Below are positions 32,895 to 40,197 of a stretch of 64,000 bases of DNA, one piece after another; position 1 is the stretch's first letter; the number at the start of each line of letters is the position of its first letter. Made by a program: the position numbers and the translations under genes. The notes under the pieces are model-generated. The model was not told the DNA's origin. It worked only from the letters and a program-made list of their open reading frames with translations, and ran no database searches. This stretch comes from JAJFJD01 sp965228425 (GTDB lineage: Bacteria; Pseudomonadota; Alphaproteobacteria; UBA8366): assembly GCA_965228425.1 (NCBI GenBank), contig OZ245815.1:1860001-1924000 (forward strand), written 5' to 3'.

Positions 32895-33119
32895 ATGGCA
32901 CGCGAAGAAATCCAATCGGAAGTGACCGGCACGGTCTGGAAGATCGAGATGGAAGTCGGGGCCGACGTGGCCGACGGCGATACGATCATGATCCTCGAGT
33001 CGATGAAGATGGAAATTCCCGTCATCTCGACCGAAGACGGCAAACTTGTCGAGCTGAAGGTCAAGGAAGAGGAGCCGGTGGCCGAAGGTCAGGTCGTCGC
33101 CGTGGTCGAGACCGACTAG
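32895..33119 (+). CDS. Stand-alone biotin carboxyl carrier (biotinyl domain) protein
   Basis: A 74-residue protein that is nothing but one biotinyl/lipoyl domain: SEVTGTVWKIEMEVGADV, then the biotinylation motif ILESMKMEIPVIS with the acceptor Lys38, then VKEEEPVAEGQVVAVVE. It carries CO2 as carboxybiotin from the biotin carboxylase encoded upstream to the carboxyltransferases on both sides. It lacks the N-terminal Pro/Ala-rich arm of the AccB used in fatty-acid synthesis. ACAGGAGTTCGAAGAACAACA precedes the ATG. Easily missed because of its size, but the motif and operon position leave little doubt. Confidence 0.9.
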   Translation: MAREEIQSEVTGTVWKIEMEVGADVADGDTIMILESMKMEIPVISTEDGKLVELKVKEEEPVAEGQVVAVVETD

Positions 33120-33152
33120 CGAACGAGCGCCGGTCAGGAGAGCGAGGACGCA

Positions 33153-34715
33153 ATGAGCTGGGAATCGGCCGTCGACGAGCTTCGGCGCCGCCGCGAGTGG
33201 GCGGAAGAACAAGGTGGTGTCGCGAATGTCGAACGCCAGCACGCGCAGGACCGCCTGACCGTGCGCGAGCGCATTGCCGGCCTTATTGATAGCGGCAGTT
33301 TTCAGGAAGTCGGCAAGCTGACCGGTGCCGAAGAGTATGATGGAACCACGCTCAACCACGTCACACCCGCACCGTATGTTATGGGGCTCGGAAAGGTCGA
33401 CGGCCGGCCCGTCGCGATCGGTGGCGAGGATTTCACGGTGCGCGGCGGTACGACCGCATCGCTCGACAAGCGCAAGGGCGGCCAGGGCGGCTTCGTCGAG
33501 GATTTGGCCCATGGCTATCGCATCCCGCTGATCAATCTGATCGACGGCGCCGGCGGGTCGGTGACCTCGGCCAAACGGCGCGGGCACACGGTGTTTCCCG
33601 GCGTGGATAGCTTCGATCGGTCGATCGACCTGATGGGCGAGGTGCCGGTGGTCAGCGCGGTACTCGGTTCGGCCGCGGGCGGTCCGGCGGGGCGGGCGAT
33701 GTTGTCGCATTTCTCCGTCATGGTGCGGGACAGCAGCCAGATCTTCGCCGCGGGACCGGCCGTCGTGCAACGATCCCTCGGACAGGTGATCAGCAAGGAG
33801 GACCTCGGCGGGCCGCATGTCGCGGTCGACAAGGCGGGGGCCATCGACAATGTCGCCGACAGCGAGGACGAGTGTTTCGCGCTGGTTCGGCGGTTCCTGA
33901 GCTACATGCCGCAGAATGTCTGGGAGCTTCCCCCGGTTGTCGATTGCGATGATCCGGTCGACCGGTGCGAGGACAAGCTGCTGTCGATCGTGCCCGAGCA
34001 ACGCCGCCGCGCCTACAATATGCGCCAGTTGATTGAACTCGTGGTCGATACGGACTCGGTTTTCGAGATGCAGCCGAGCTTCGGCAAGGCATTGATCACC
34101 TGTTTCGCCCGGTTGAACGGTCATCCGGTCGGCATCGTCGCCAACAATCCCATGGTGTACGGCGGCGCGATGGACGGCCCGGCCGCACGCAAGCAAGTCC
34201 GGTTTATGGAACTGTGTGACATGTTCCGTATTCCCCTGGTTTTTCTGGTCGACGTGCCGGGCTTCATGGTCGGTTTGCAGGCCGAGGAAGCCGGCGTGCT
34301 GCGGGACGGCATGCGGGCGGTCTATGTTGCGTCGCAGGTGACCGTCCCGGTCGTCACCTTGGTCATTCGGAAATGCTACGGCATGGCCGGCATGGCGACC
34401 TGCCATAAGCGTGGCCTGGAATTCCGAATCGCTTGGCCTTCGGCGGAGTGGGGTTCCTTGCCGGTCGAAGGCGGGGTCGCGGTGGCCTATCGACGGGAGA
34501 TCGCCAATGCGGAAGACCCCAAGCAGCGCGAACTGGAACTCGAAGAGGAACTGCGCACCTACGGTTCGCCGATGCGGACGGCCGCGGCCTTCGGTGTCGA
34601 GGACATCATCGACCCGCGCGAGACCCGGCCGTATCTCTGCCAATTCATTGAACTGGCCCGGACGCGCCTGAAAACCGAACTGGGACCCAAACTCAAGGCG
34701 GGTGTCCGGCCGTAG
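33153..34715 (+). CDS. Acyl-CoA carboxylase carboxyltransferase subunit (second of two)
   Basis: A 520-residue carboxyltransferase with motifs GGEDFTVRGGTTASLDKRKG, LIDGAGGSVTSAKRRG, VLGSAAGGPAGRAML (first half), then VGIVANNPMVYGGAMDGPAA, FLVDVPGFMVGLQAEEAG and RKCYGMAGMATCHKRGLEFR (second half). The AGGSVTSA and ATCHKRG loops differ from the paralogue at 29963 (SSGARIPDN, INMGGG), so the two diverged long ago. They might form a hetero-oligomer or act on two acyl-CoAs while sharing one biotin carboxylase and one carrier. It starts 33 bases after the carrier gene with GGAGAGCGAGGACGCA as ribosome-binding site and ends the operon. Confidence 0.85.
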   Translation: MSWESAVDELRRRREWAEEQGGVANVERQHAQDRLTVRERIAGLIDSGSFQEVGKLTGAEEYDGTTLNHVTPAPYVMGLGKVDGRPVAIGGEDFTVRGGTTASLDKRKGGQGGFVEDLAHGYRIPLINLIDGAGGSVTSAKRRGHTVFPGVDSFDRSIDLMGEVPVVSAVLGSAAGGPAGRAMLSHFSVMVRDSSQIFAAGPAVVQRSLGQVISKEDLGGPHVAVDKAGAIDNVADSEDECFALVRRFLSYMPQNVWELPPVVDCDDPVDRCEDKLLSIVPEQRRRAYNMRQLIELVVDTDSVFEMQPSFGKALITCFARLNGHPVGIVANNPMVYGGAMDGPAARKQVRFMELCDMFRIPLVFLVDVPGFMVGLQAEEAGVLRDGMRAVYVASQVTVPVVTLVIRKCYGMAGMATCHKRGLEFRIAWPSAEWGSLPVEGGVAVAYRREIANAEDPKQRELELEEELRTYGSPMRTAAAFGVEDIIDPRETRPYLCQFIELARTRLKTELGPKLKAGVRP

Positions 34716-34757
34716 AATACGGCCTGACCGGTCGTGCGGGCAGTCGAGGAACGATCA

Positions 34758-35762
34758 TTGAGTGATATCGAGTGCCGTACATGCCTGGTAACGGGGGCGG
34801 CGGGGTTCATCGGAAGCCATCTCGTCGATCTCTTGATCGACGACGGCCATAAGGTCGTCGCCGTCGACAATCTGATAACGGGCCGCCGGGAAAACCTGGC
34901 GCAGCATGACGGGAATGACCGCTTCCGGTTCGCGGAAACCGACATATGCGATCTGGACGGCATGCACGCCGAGATGGCCGGGGTGAATTGGGTGTTTCAT
35001 CTGGCCGGTCTCGCCGACATCGTTCCGTCGATCCGCCAGCCGCTGCTGTATCACCGGGTCAATGTGGACGGCACCGTCGCGGTGATGGAGGCGGCGCGGG
35101 ATGCTGGCGTCGAGAAACTCGTCTATGCAGCGTCCGGATCCTGCTATGGCGCGGACCCGGTGACACCGACCCCGGAGACGGCGGCGATCGATCCGGAATA
35201 TCCCTACGCGCTGACGAAGTATCTGGGCGAGCGGATCGCCCTGCATTGGGGAAAGGTATACGACCTGCCCGTCACTTCGCTGCGCCTGTTCAATGTGTAC
35301 GGGCCGCGCAGCCGAACGACCGGCGCTTACGGGGCCGTCTTCGGTGTCTTCCTGGCTCAGAAATTGGCGGGGGAACCGTTCACCGTCGTCGGGGACGGCA
35401 CGCAGAGCCGCGATTTCACCTTCGTGGGCGACGTGGTACGGGCATTTCAGACGGCGGCATCCGCGGATGTCGCGGGCGAGGCCTTCAACATTGGATCGGG
35501 CGGCCATTACACCGTCAACCGGATCGTCGAGTTGCTCGGCGGCGACCGCGTGGCAATCCCGAAGCGTCCCGGCGAGCCGGACGTGACCTTTGCGGATGCC
35601 ACGAAATTCCGGACGGCGACCGATTGGAAGCCCGAGGTAACCTTCGACGACGGCATCGCCATCCTGCTCGAGCATATCGAACATTGGCGCGATGCGCCGA
35701 TTTGGACGCCGGACTCGATTGCCGATGCGACCGAGGATTGGTTCCGGTATCTCTCGCGGTGA
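34758..35762 (+). CDS. NAD-dependent epimerase/dehydratase (UDP-sugar 4-epimerase-like extended SDR)
   Basis: TTG at 34758 with GAGGA upstream at good spacing gives 334 residues; the frame also has a GTG start at 34734. The extended-SDR signature is complete: VTGAAGFIGSHLVDLL near the start, HLAGLADIVPSIRQP, the catalytic Ser in YAASGSCYG and Tyr-x3-Lys in YPYALTKYLGE. The LRLFNVYGPRS segment and the C-terminal substrate part (GDGTQSRDFTFVGDVV) are those of sugar-nucleotide epimerases, making it a likely UDP-glucose/UDP-GlcNAc 4-epimerase or dehydratase for surface polysaccharide. It sits 42 bases after the carboxylase operon. The exact sugar is unknown. Confidence 0.82.
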   Translation: MSDIECRTCLVTGAAGFIGSHLVDLLIDDGHKVVAVDNLITGRRENLAQHDGNDRFRFAETDICDLDGMHAEMAGVNWVFHLAGLADIVPSIRQPLLYHRVNVDGTVAVMEAARDAGVEKLVYAASGSCYGADPVTPTPETAAIDPEYPYALTKYLGERIALHWGKVYDLPVTSLRLFNVYGPRSRTTGAYGAVFGVFLAQKLAGEPFTVVGDGTQSRDFTFVGDVVRAFQTAASADVAGEAFNIGSGGHYTVNRIVELLGGDRVAIPKRPGEPDVTFADATKFRTATDWKPEVTFDDGIAILLEHIEHWRDAPIWTPDSIADATEDWFRYLSR

Positions 35763-35769
35763 TGACCGG

Positions 35770-36744
35770 TTAGGCGATTTTGACCGGTTTGTCCGATAGC
35801 GCGGATTCGACGATCGCTTCGAAGACGGCCACCCCGTGAATGGCTTCTTCGGTCGGGAGCGGGTAGTCGGGCCCGCCGGCACAGGCGGCGGCGAAGGCTT
35901 CCAGCTCGGCCCCTTCCTTGTCGAATTTCGGATAGGTGGTCGTTTCGGCCGGTCCGTCGATCGGATAGTGCGTAAACGATAATTCGCCGCGTATCTCGAT
36001 CGACCCCTTGGACCCGAAGATTTCGATCCGCTGCGTCGGAACGGTGGCGGCCAGGGTGCCGAGATATCCGGTCATGCCGTTCGCGAAGCGGAATAGGATC
36101 GACGTCGTATCGTCGATGTCGATTTCCACGGCGCGCCGGGTGCTGATGGCGCGGGCTTCCGTCATCGGACCGCAGAGATTGATCATCATATCGACCATGT
36201 GGATGCCCATGGCGCCCATGCCGCCGGCGGGGCTTTCGCGCCGGTTCGACCGCCAGTTGTCCGGATGAAAGCGCAACCCGCTGGAGCCGGAGAAGTTCGT
36301 CTCGATATGAAGGATGGTGCCTAGGGCTTCATCGGCCAGCCGCTTCTTCAATTCCAGCACGGAAGGCAGAAACCGCCGGTTATGACCGAGGGCCAGCACC
36401 CGGCCCGCGTCCGTGGCGGCGCCGACGGCCGCTTGGGCGCTTTCCTTGGACATGGTGAAGGGCTTTTCGACGAAGATATGCTTGCCGGCCCCGGCAGCGG
36501 CGATGATCTGGTCGGCATGCTGCTGATGCGGTGTCGCCAGGACCACGGCGTCGATTTCCGGATCTTTCAAGATGGCGTCATAGTCGCTGCCCAGGGGGAA
36601 GCCTTGCTTGTCGGCAAAGTCTTGCGCCTTCGACGGCGTGCGTGTGACCCCTGCCGTGAATTGTATCGCATCGCTTTTCCCTTGGACCGAATTGACGAGA
36701 ATCTGTCCCCAGCCCCCTAATCCGACAATCGCTGCCTTAAGCAT
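35770..36744 (-). CDS. Gfo/Idh/MocA family oxidoreductase
   Basis: A 324-residue enzyme: an N-terminal Rossmann domain begins LKAAIVGLGGWGQILVNSVQ and contains ATPHQQHADQIIAAAGAGKH and VEKPFTMSKESAQAA (the EKP motif with catalytic Lys), and the C-terminal alpha/beta domain holds GGMGAMGIHMVDMMINL with its conserved Gly/His/Asp. Such enzymes oxidise or reduce sugars, inositols or their derivatives with NAD(P). The gene converges with the epimerase by 7 bases. Together with the epimerase and rmlA it points to sugar-nucleotide or carbohydrate chemistry, but no substrate can be named. Confidence 0.83.
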   Translation of the reverse strand: MLKAAIVGLGGWGQILVNSVQGKSDAIQFTAGVTRTPSKAQDFADKQGFPLGSDYDAILKDPEIDAVVLATPHQQHADQIIAAAGAGKHIFVEKPFTMSKESAQAAVGAATDAGRVLALGHNRRFLPSVLELKKRLADEALGTILHIETNFSGSSGLRFHPDNWRSNRRESPAGGMGAMGIHMVDMMINLCGPMTEARAISTRRAVEIDIDDTTSILFRFANGMTGYLGTLAATVPTQRIEIFGSKGSIEIRGELSFTHYPIDGPAETTTYPKFDKEGAELEAFAAACAGGPDYPLPTEEAIHGVAVFEAIVESALSDKPVKIA

Positions 36745-36785
36745 GTGTCTCCCCCTGCGCTTCGTGTGCGCGCTGCACTATTGCC

Positions 36786-36816
36786 CTTAAAACAACGGCC
36801 GGCAAGGAGCCGGCCG
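36786..36816 (-). terminator. Rho-independent terminator of mlaC
   Basis: CGGCCGGC (36796-36803), loop AAGGA, GCCGGCCG (36809-36816). Read on the minus strand the stem is followed by TTGTTTTAAGG. It lies 34 bases after the stop of the MlaC gene and is a textbook intrinsic terminator; it also separates that gene from the Gfo/Idh gene that begins at 36744. Confidence 0.75.
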
Positions 36817-36849
36817 CTGGAACGTCAATCCGTGTGAAGGATGATGGGT

Positions 36850-37479
36850 CTAGGACGCGGTCGAAAGTTTTTCCAGCCGGTTCCGCAATTGGCTGATCAA
36901 TCCGTCGATGCCGTGCCGCCGCAAGATCGTCTCGAACTCGGAACGCTGCGTTACCGCCATGCTGACGCCTTCGACATAAATGTCGATAATCTTGTAGCGC
37001 TCACCGAGTTTGCGGACCCGCCAATTCGCGTTGAAGGCATTGCCCGCGGTTTGCTCGATGCGGGTATGGACGATGACGTCGCGTTTGCCGGCGGCGGATT
37101 TCTTGATCACTTTGAATCGCTCGCCGGAATAGCCCCCGAGGCGCACAGAATAGGTCTTGAGAACCCATTCGCTGAACAGCTTCTGGTAGGTGCCGCGCTG
37201 TTCGTCGCTCATCTTGCGCCAATATCCGCCGACGACGAACCGGCTGATCTTATCCATGGCGAAATCATCGCGGAGAAGGTCGCGGAACCGGTCCTCACGA
37301 TCCTTCAGCGAGCCGTTCTGCGTCGACAGGACGTTGATCGCCTGATCCGCCAGTTTCTGAATGAAAACGATGGGATCGGTCGTTTGGCTCCGAGATTCGG
37401 CCGTTGCCGGAAAACTCAATCCGACGACCGTCATCAGGGCCGCTGCGACTGCGAAATGTGCCACCTTGTGAATAATCAT
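36850..37479 (-). CDS. MlaC family phospholipid-binding ABC-type periplasmic protein
   Basis: A 209-residue protein with a Sec signal peptide (basic start, VAAALMTVVGLSFPATA, cleavage near residue 28) and the MlaC/Ttg2D domain: DPIVFIQKLADQAINVL, DREDRFRDLLRDDFAMDKIS, RFVVGGYWRKMSDEQRGTY, and near the end NANWRVRKLGERYKIIDIYV. MlaC carries phospholipids across the periplasm between outer-membrane MlaA and the inner-membrane MlaFEDB complex. No mlaA, D, E or F is in the window, so this is an isolated copy or its partners are elsewhere. A long AT-rich 199-base gap before the ATG probably holds its promoter. Confidence 0.85.
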   Translation of the reverse strand: MIIHKVAHFAVAAALMTVVGLSFPATAESRSQTTDPIVFIQKLADQAINVLSTQNGSLKDREDRFRDLLRDDFAMDKISRFVVGGYWRKMSDEQRGTYQKLFSEWVLKTYSVRLGGYSGERFKVIKKSAAGKRDVIVHTRIEQTAGNAFNANWRVRKLGERYKIIDIYVEGVSMAVTQRSEFETILRRHGIDGLISQLRNRLEKLSTAS

Positions 37480-37678
37480 GTTTCTTAGCCACCCGAAAGC
37501 GTCAAATGCTAATACGTTGGTACGTGACCGTTGAACTCTTGGACTAACGTATACCTAAATTTTGAGATGGGTTTAAACAAAATGCTGTGAAATTTCGGGG
37601 TATCTCCTAGGCGGATGAAATCCTTAACAGAATTCCCTAGATGCTTGGAAATATTGCGTTTTACTTTATCCAAAAGTG

Positions 37679-38158
37679 TTACTCATTATTGGCGGAAAGG
37701 AGTGTCGGGGTAGTAGTTTCCGCCGTTGCGTCACTCCGGGAACGATGGATTTCGACGCCCACGCTCGCGGCGTCGTGGATCGCCTCCAGCTTTTCCACGC
37801 GCACGGTGATCGCTTCGCTCCGGGGGTCTTCCAGGCACATCATCGCGACGTTGTGTGCAACGGTTTCAGCCAGCTTTACGTGTCCGCTGTCCGCCATGCG
37901 GCGGATACGTTCGACGATCCGCTCGTAGCAGATCACTTCCTGATAATCGTCGGCGGCGGGATCGTCCTGTTCGCGGACCTGCAGTTCCAGGTTCAGACGA
38001 ACGCGCTGCCGCCGCTCTTCCTCATGCGCCCGCACGCCGATGCGCCAGGGAATGACGAGATCGCGGATGATGATGCGGTACACCGCCGGCGCATCGGCCA
38101 AGCTGATCGGCTCGGCGGGCGATTGTGAAGGGTCTTCGCGGCGCTGTGCCGTTTTCAA
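37679..38158 (-). CDS. folB: Dihydroneopterin aldolase (FolB family)
   Basis: The core (about residues 30-140 here) fits FolB: YRIIIRDLVIPWRIGVRAHE with the family's start and conserved Glu, DYQEVICYERIVERIRRMAD, KLAETVAHNVAMMCL and TVRVEKLEAIHDAASVGVEI with the catalytic Lys. It converts dihydroneopterin to hydroxymethyldihydropterin and glycolaldehyde in folate synthesis. I choose TTG at 38158 (159 residues) because AAGGAG stands 9 bases before it; ATG at 38206 would add 16 residues without a good site. About 20 residues precede the fold. It faces away from folP and folK, 110 bases apart. Confidence 0.78.
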   Translation of the reverse strand: MKTAQRREDPSQSPAEPISLADAPAVYRIIIRDLVIPWRIGVRAHEEERRQRVRLNLELQVREQDDPAADDYQEVICYERIVERIRRMADSGHVKLAETVAHNVAMMCLEDPRSEAITVRVEKLEAIHDAASVGVEIHRSRSDATAETTTPTLLSANNE

Positions 38159-38268
38159 CTGTAATGCTCCTTGCGGGCGGTGCTGTACGACCGCGACTGT
38201 TATCATATCTTGTGCGATAGTCGCGACGTCAAGGCCAGCCTATAGATCGACGAAAGAGTGGCAAGAGG

Positions 38269-39180
38269 ATGACCGTCCTTCGATTAGATCAAGGCTTCGC
38301 ATGGGGTACGCGAAGTTACGTCATGGGTGTACTCAATCTGACGCCGGATTCTTTCTCCGGCGACGGGTTGTTCGCGGCGGATGATGTCCTGCGGGCCTCG
38401 GTCGGCCAAGCAGAGGGATTTCTTTCGGCGGGGGCCGACATCCTCGATCTCGGTGGGGAGAGCACGCGTCCCGGCGCCGATCCGGTCACCGCGCAGGAAG
38501 AGACCGACCGGGTCATCCCGGTTATCGAGGCGATCCTGCACGCGCGGCCTGACGCCATCCTGTCGGTCGATACCAGCAAGGCGGTGGTCGCCGCCGCTGC
38601 GTTGGATGCCGGTGCCGCGATCGTGAACGATGTCTGGGCCATGATGGCGGATCCGGAAATGGCGGGCGTCGTGGCGCGGCACGGTTGCCCTGTCGTCTTG
38701 ATGCATAATCGCAGCAAGCCGAAAGCGGTGGCCCGCGATGCGCGCCTGGGAGGACGGTATATCGGCGCGGACTATACCCATCTGATGGACGACGTGACCG
38801 CCGACCTTGATGCGCTCATCGCGCGTGCGGTCAACGCCGGGGTGTCGCGGTCGCAAATAATCCTCGACCCCGGAATAGGCTTCGGGAAAACGATCACGCA
38901 GAACCTCGCGTTGCTGAACAATCTGCACGCGCTGAAACGACTCGAATGCCCCATACTTATCGGACCGAGCCGGAAATCCTTTATTGGGCATGTCTTGGAT
39001 GTCGAAGCATCGCAGCGCGAGGAAGGAACCGCCGCCGCCATCGCTATCGGAATTGCGCGTGGCGCCGACATCGTCCGTGTACACGATGTGGCGGTCATGG
39101 TGCGGGTCGCACGGATGACGGACGCGATCCTGCGGGCGCCGGCGGACGGGGGCGGCAAGGCCGACCCGGACGCGGCGTGA
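38269..39180 (+). CDS. folP: Dihydropteroate synthase
   Basis: A 303-residue TIM-barrel enzyme with all pterin and pABA motifs: VMGVLNLTPDSFSGDGLF, ILDLGGESTRPGADPV, SVDTSKAVVAAAALDAGAAI, NDVWAMM, ILDPGIGFGKT and LIGPSRKSFIG. It joins hydroxymethyldihydropterin pyrophosphate to p-aminobenzoate, the sulfonamide-sensitive step of folate synthesis. The loop SGDGLFAADD after the first strand is of normal length; no resistance-type change can be judged. Its stop overlaps the folK start (TGATG), so the two are coupled. The product feeds tetrahydrofolate, which the GcvT-type enzyme of this window would use. Confidence 0.93.
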   Translation: MTVLRLDQGFAWGTRSYVMGVLNLTPDSFSGDGLFAADDVLRASVGQAEGFLSAGADILDLGGESTRPGADPVTAQEETDRVIPVIEAILHARPDAILSVDTSKAVVAAAALDAGAAIVNDVWAMMADPEMAGVVARHGCPVVLMHNRSKPKAVARDARLGGRYIGADYTHLMDDVTADLDALIARAVNAGVSRSQIILDPGIGFGKTITQNLALLNNLHALKRLECPILIGPSRKSFIGHVLDVEASQREEGTAAAIAIGIARGADIVRVHDVAVMVRVARMTDAILRAPADGGGKADPDAA

Positions 39181-39641
39181 TGGAGCAGGTTTTCATAGCG
39201 CTCGGCTCCAATCTCGGCGACCGCCAAGACAATTTGGATCAGGCGCTGAAGGCGATGGCCGCGATCGTCGACATCACGGCCCGGTCGTCCGTTTATGAAA
39301 CCGATCCGCTGTATGTTGTTGATCAACCGGTGTTTCTAAACATGGTCGTGGCCGGTGAGACACGGTTAGGAGCCGAGCCTTTATTGGCCGAACTGAAGCG
39401 TATCGAGGTTGAAATCGGGCGGGTCCCCGCGCGGCGCAATGGTCCGCGGGTCATAGACCTTGATATCCTCTATTACGGTGACCAAGTGATGGATACGGGC
39501 CGATTGATCGTGCCACATCCCCGGATCGCGGAGCGTATGTTTGTCCTCGAACCGCTTTGCGAAATTGCGCCGGAATGGCGTCACCCGGTCTTGAAAAGGA
39601 CCACCCGGAAGCTGTTGGCGGGGTTAAAGGAAGGTCAATAA
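39180..39641 (+). CDS. folK: 2-amino-4-hydroxy-6-hydroxymethyldihydropteridine diphosphokinase (HPPK)
   Basis: ATG at 39180 overlaps the folP stop by one base and gives 153 residues. HPPK motifs: FIALGSNLGDRQDNLDQAL, SSVYETDPLYVVDQPVFLN, ELKRIEVEIGR, and PRVIDLDILYYGDQVM with the two Mg-binding Asp, ending LIVPHPRIAERMFVLEPL. It transfers pyrophosphate from ATP to hydroxymethyldihydropterin, the step before FolP. The frame is open upstream as an overlap with folP but the coupled ATG is the natural start. It makes folB-folP-folK a compact set for three consecutive steps of folate synthesis. Confidence 0.93.
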   Translation: MEQVFIALGSNLGDRQDNLDQALKAMAAIVDITARSSVYETDPLYVVDQPVFLNMVVAGETRLGAEPLLAELKRIEVEIGRVPARRNGPRVIDLDILYYGDQVMDTGRLIVPHPRIAERMFVLEPLCEIAPEWRHPVLKRTTRKLLAGLKEGQ

Positions 39642-39741
39642 ACAATCCGTGGCAAATTGCCGCGATTAAGAGAAATATAATAAACTTGCAATATAAATAA
39701 AGTTTGCCACATTATTCAGTGTAAGTTTGTTTGGAAGATTA

Positions 39742-40074
39742 GTGAGCAAGTCTATGACCACAATAAAATGCGCAATCGACGAAGGTCGGATTGCACGGTT
39801 GCGGCCCCAGGCGGGAAAGTGGTTCCGCAGCCTTCGTCAGTCGGCCGAAATCACCGTGATTGAACTCGCGGAACAGGTCGGTGTCGACATCGAAGAGGTC
39901 GAAGCCTACGAGCATGGTGCGGAGGCAGTGCCCGCTGCGCTGTATCCGGACTTCGCCGCGGTCTTCGGCGTTTCCGTTCAGGACTTCGCCAAATCTCGTT
40001 TGATGTTCGAAAATCCGAGCGCCTACGAAGCGCTGTTCGGGTCCTTGCCGGAAGACCTTCGCGCCGCCGCGTAG
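39742..40074 (+). CDS. Small helix-turn-helix (XRE-like) protein
   Basis: Start is GTG at 39742 (GGAAG four bases upstream) or ATG at 39754; the first gives 110 residues. Residues about 25-75 look like an XRE-type domain: WFRSLRQSAEITVIELAEQVGVDIEEVEAYEHG, in which VIELAEQVG is the turn region, followed by AVPAALYPDFAAVFGVSV. The tail ENPSAYEALFGSLPEDLRAA is short. An AT-rich 100-base gap upstream (39642-39741) likely carries its promoter, and a strong terminator follows, so it is a single-gene unit. Targets unknown. Confidence 0.68.
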   Translation: MSKSMTTIKCAIDEGRIARLRPQAGKWFRSLRQSAEITVIELAEQVGVDIEEVEAYEHGAEAVPAALYPDFAAVFGVSVQDFAKSRLMFENPSAYEALFGSLPEDLRAAA

Positions 40075-40128
40075 GGCATCGGTATCCGCCCTAGTGGCGG
40101 ATCGAAATTCATGACACTTGCCGTGAAC

Positions 40129-40158
40129 GGCGGCCCGTGAGGGCCGCCTTGTTCTTTT
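40129..40158 (+). terminator. Strong rho-independent terminator after the HTH gene
   Basis: GGCGGCCC (40129-40136), loop GTGA, GGGCCGCC (40141-40148), then TTGTTCTTTT. A second hairpin, ATCCGCC-CTAGT-GGCGGAT, lies just before it at 40084-40102. Between the HTH gene stop (40074) and the convergent acyl-CoA dehydrogenase stop (40198). Confidence 0.85.
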
Positions 40159-40197
40159 GTGCGGGATATCTTCGGCGTTGGAGCGTTTTGGGCCGCG

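Noticed and set aside
32850..34643. Minus-strand open frame of 597 residues
   Set aside because: Shadow of the second carboxyltransferase and the biotin carrier genes, both of which have firm motifs.
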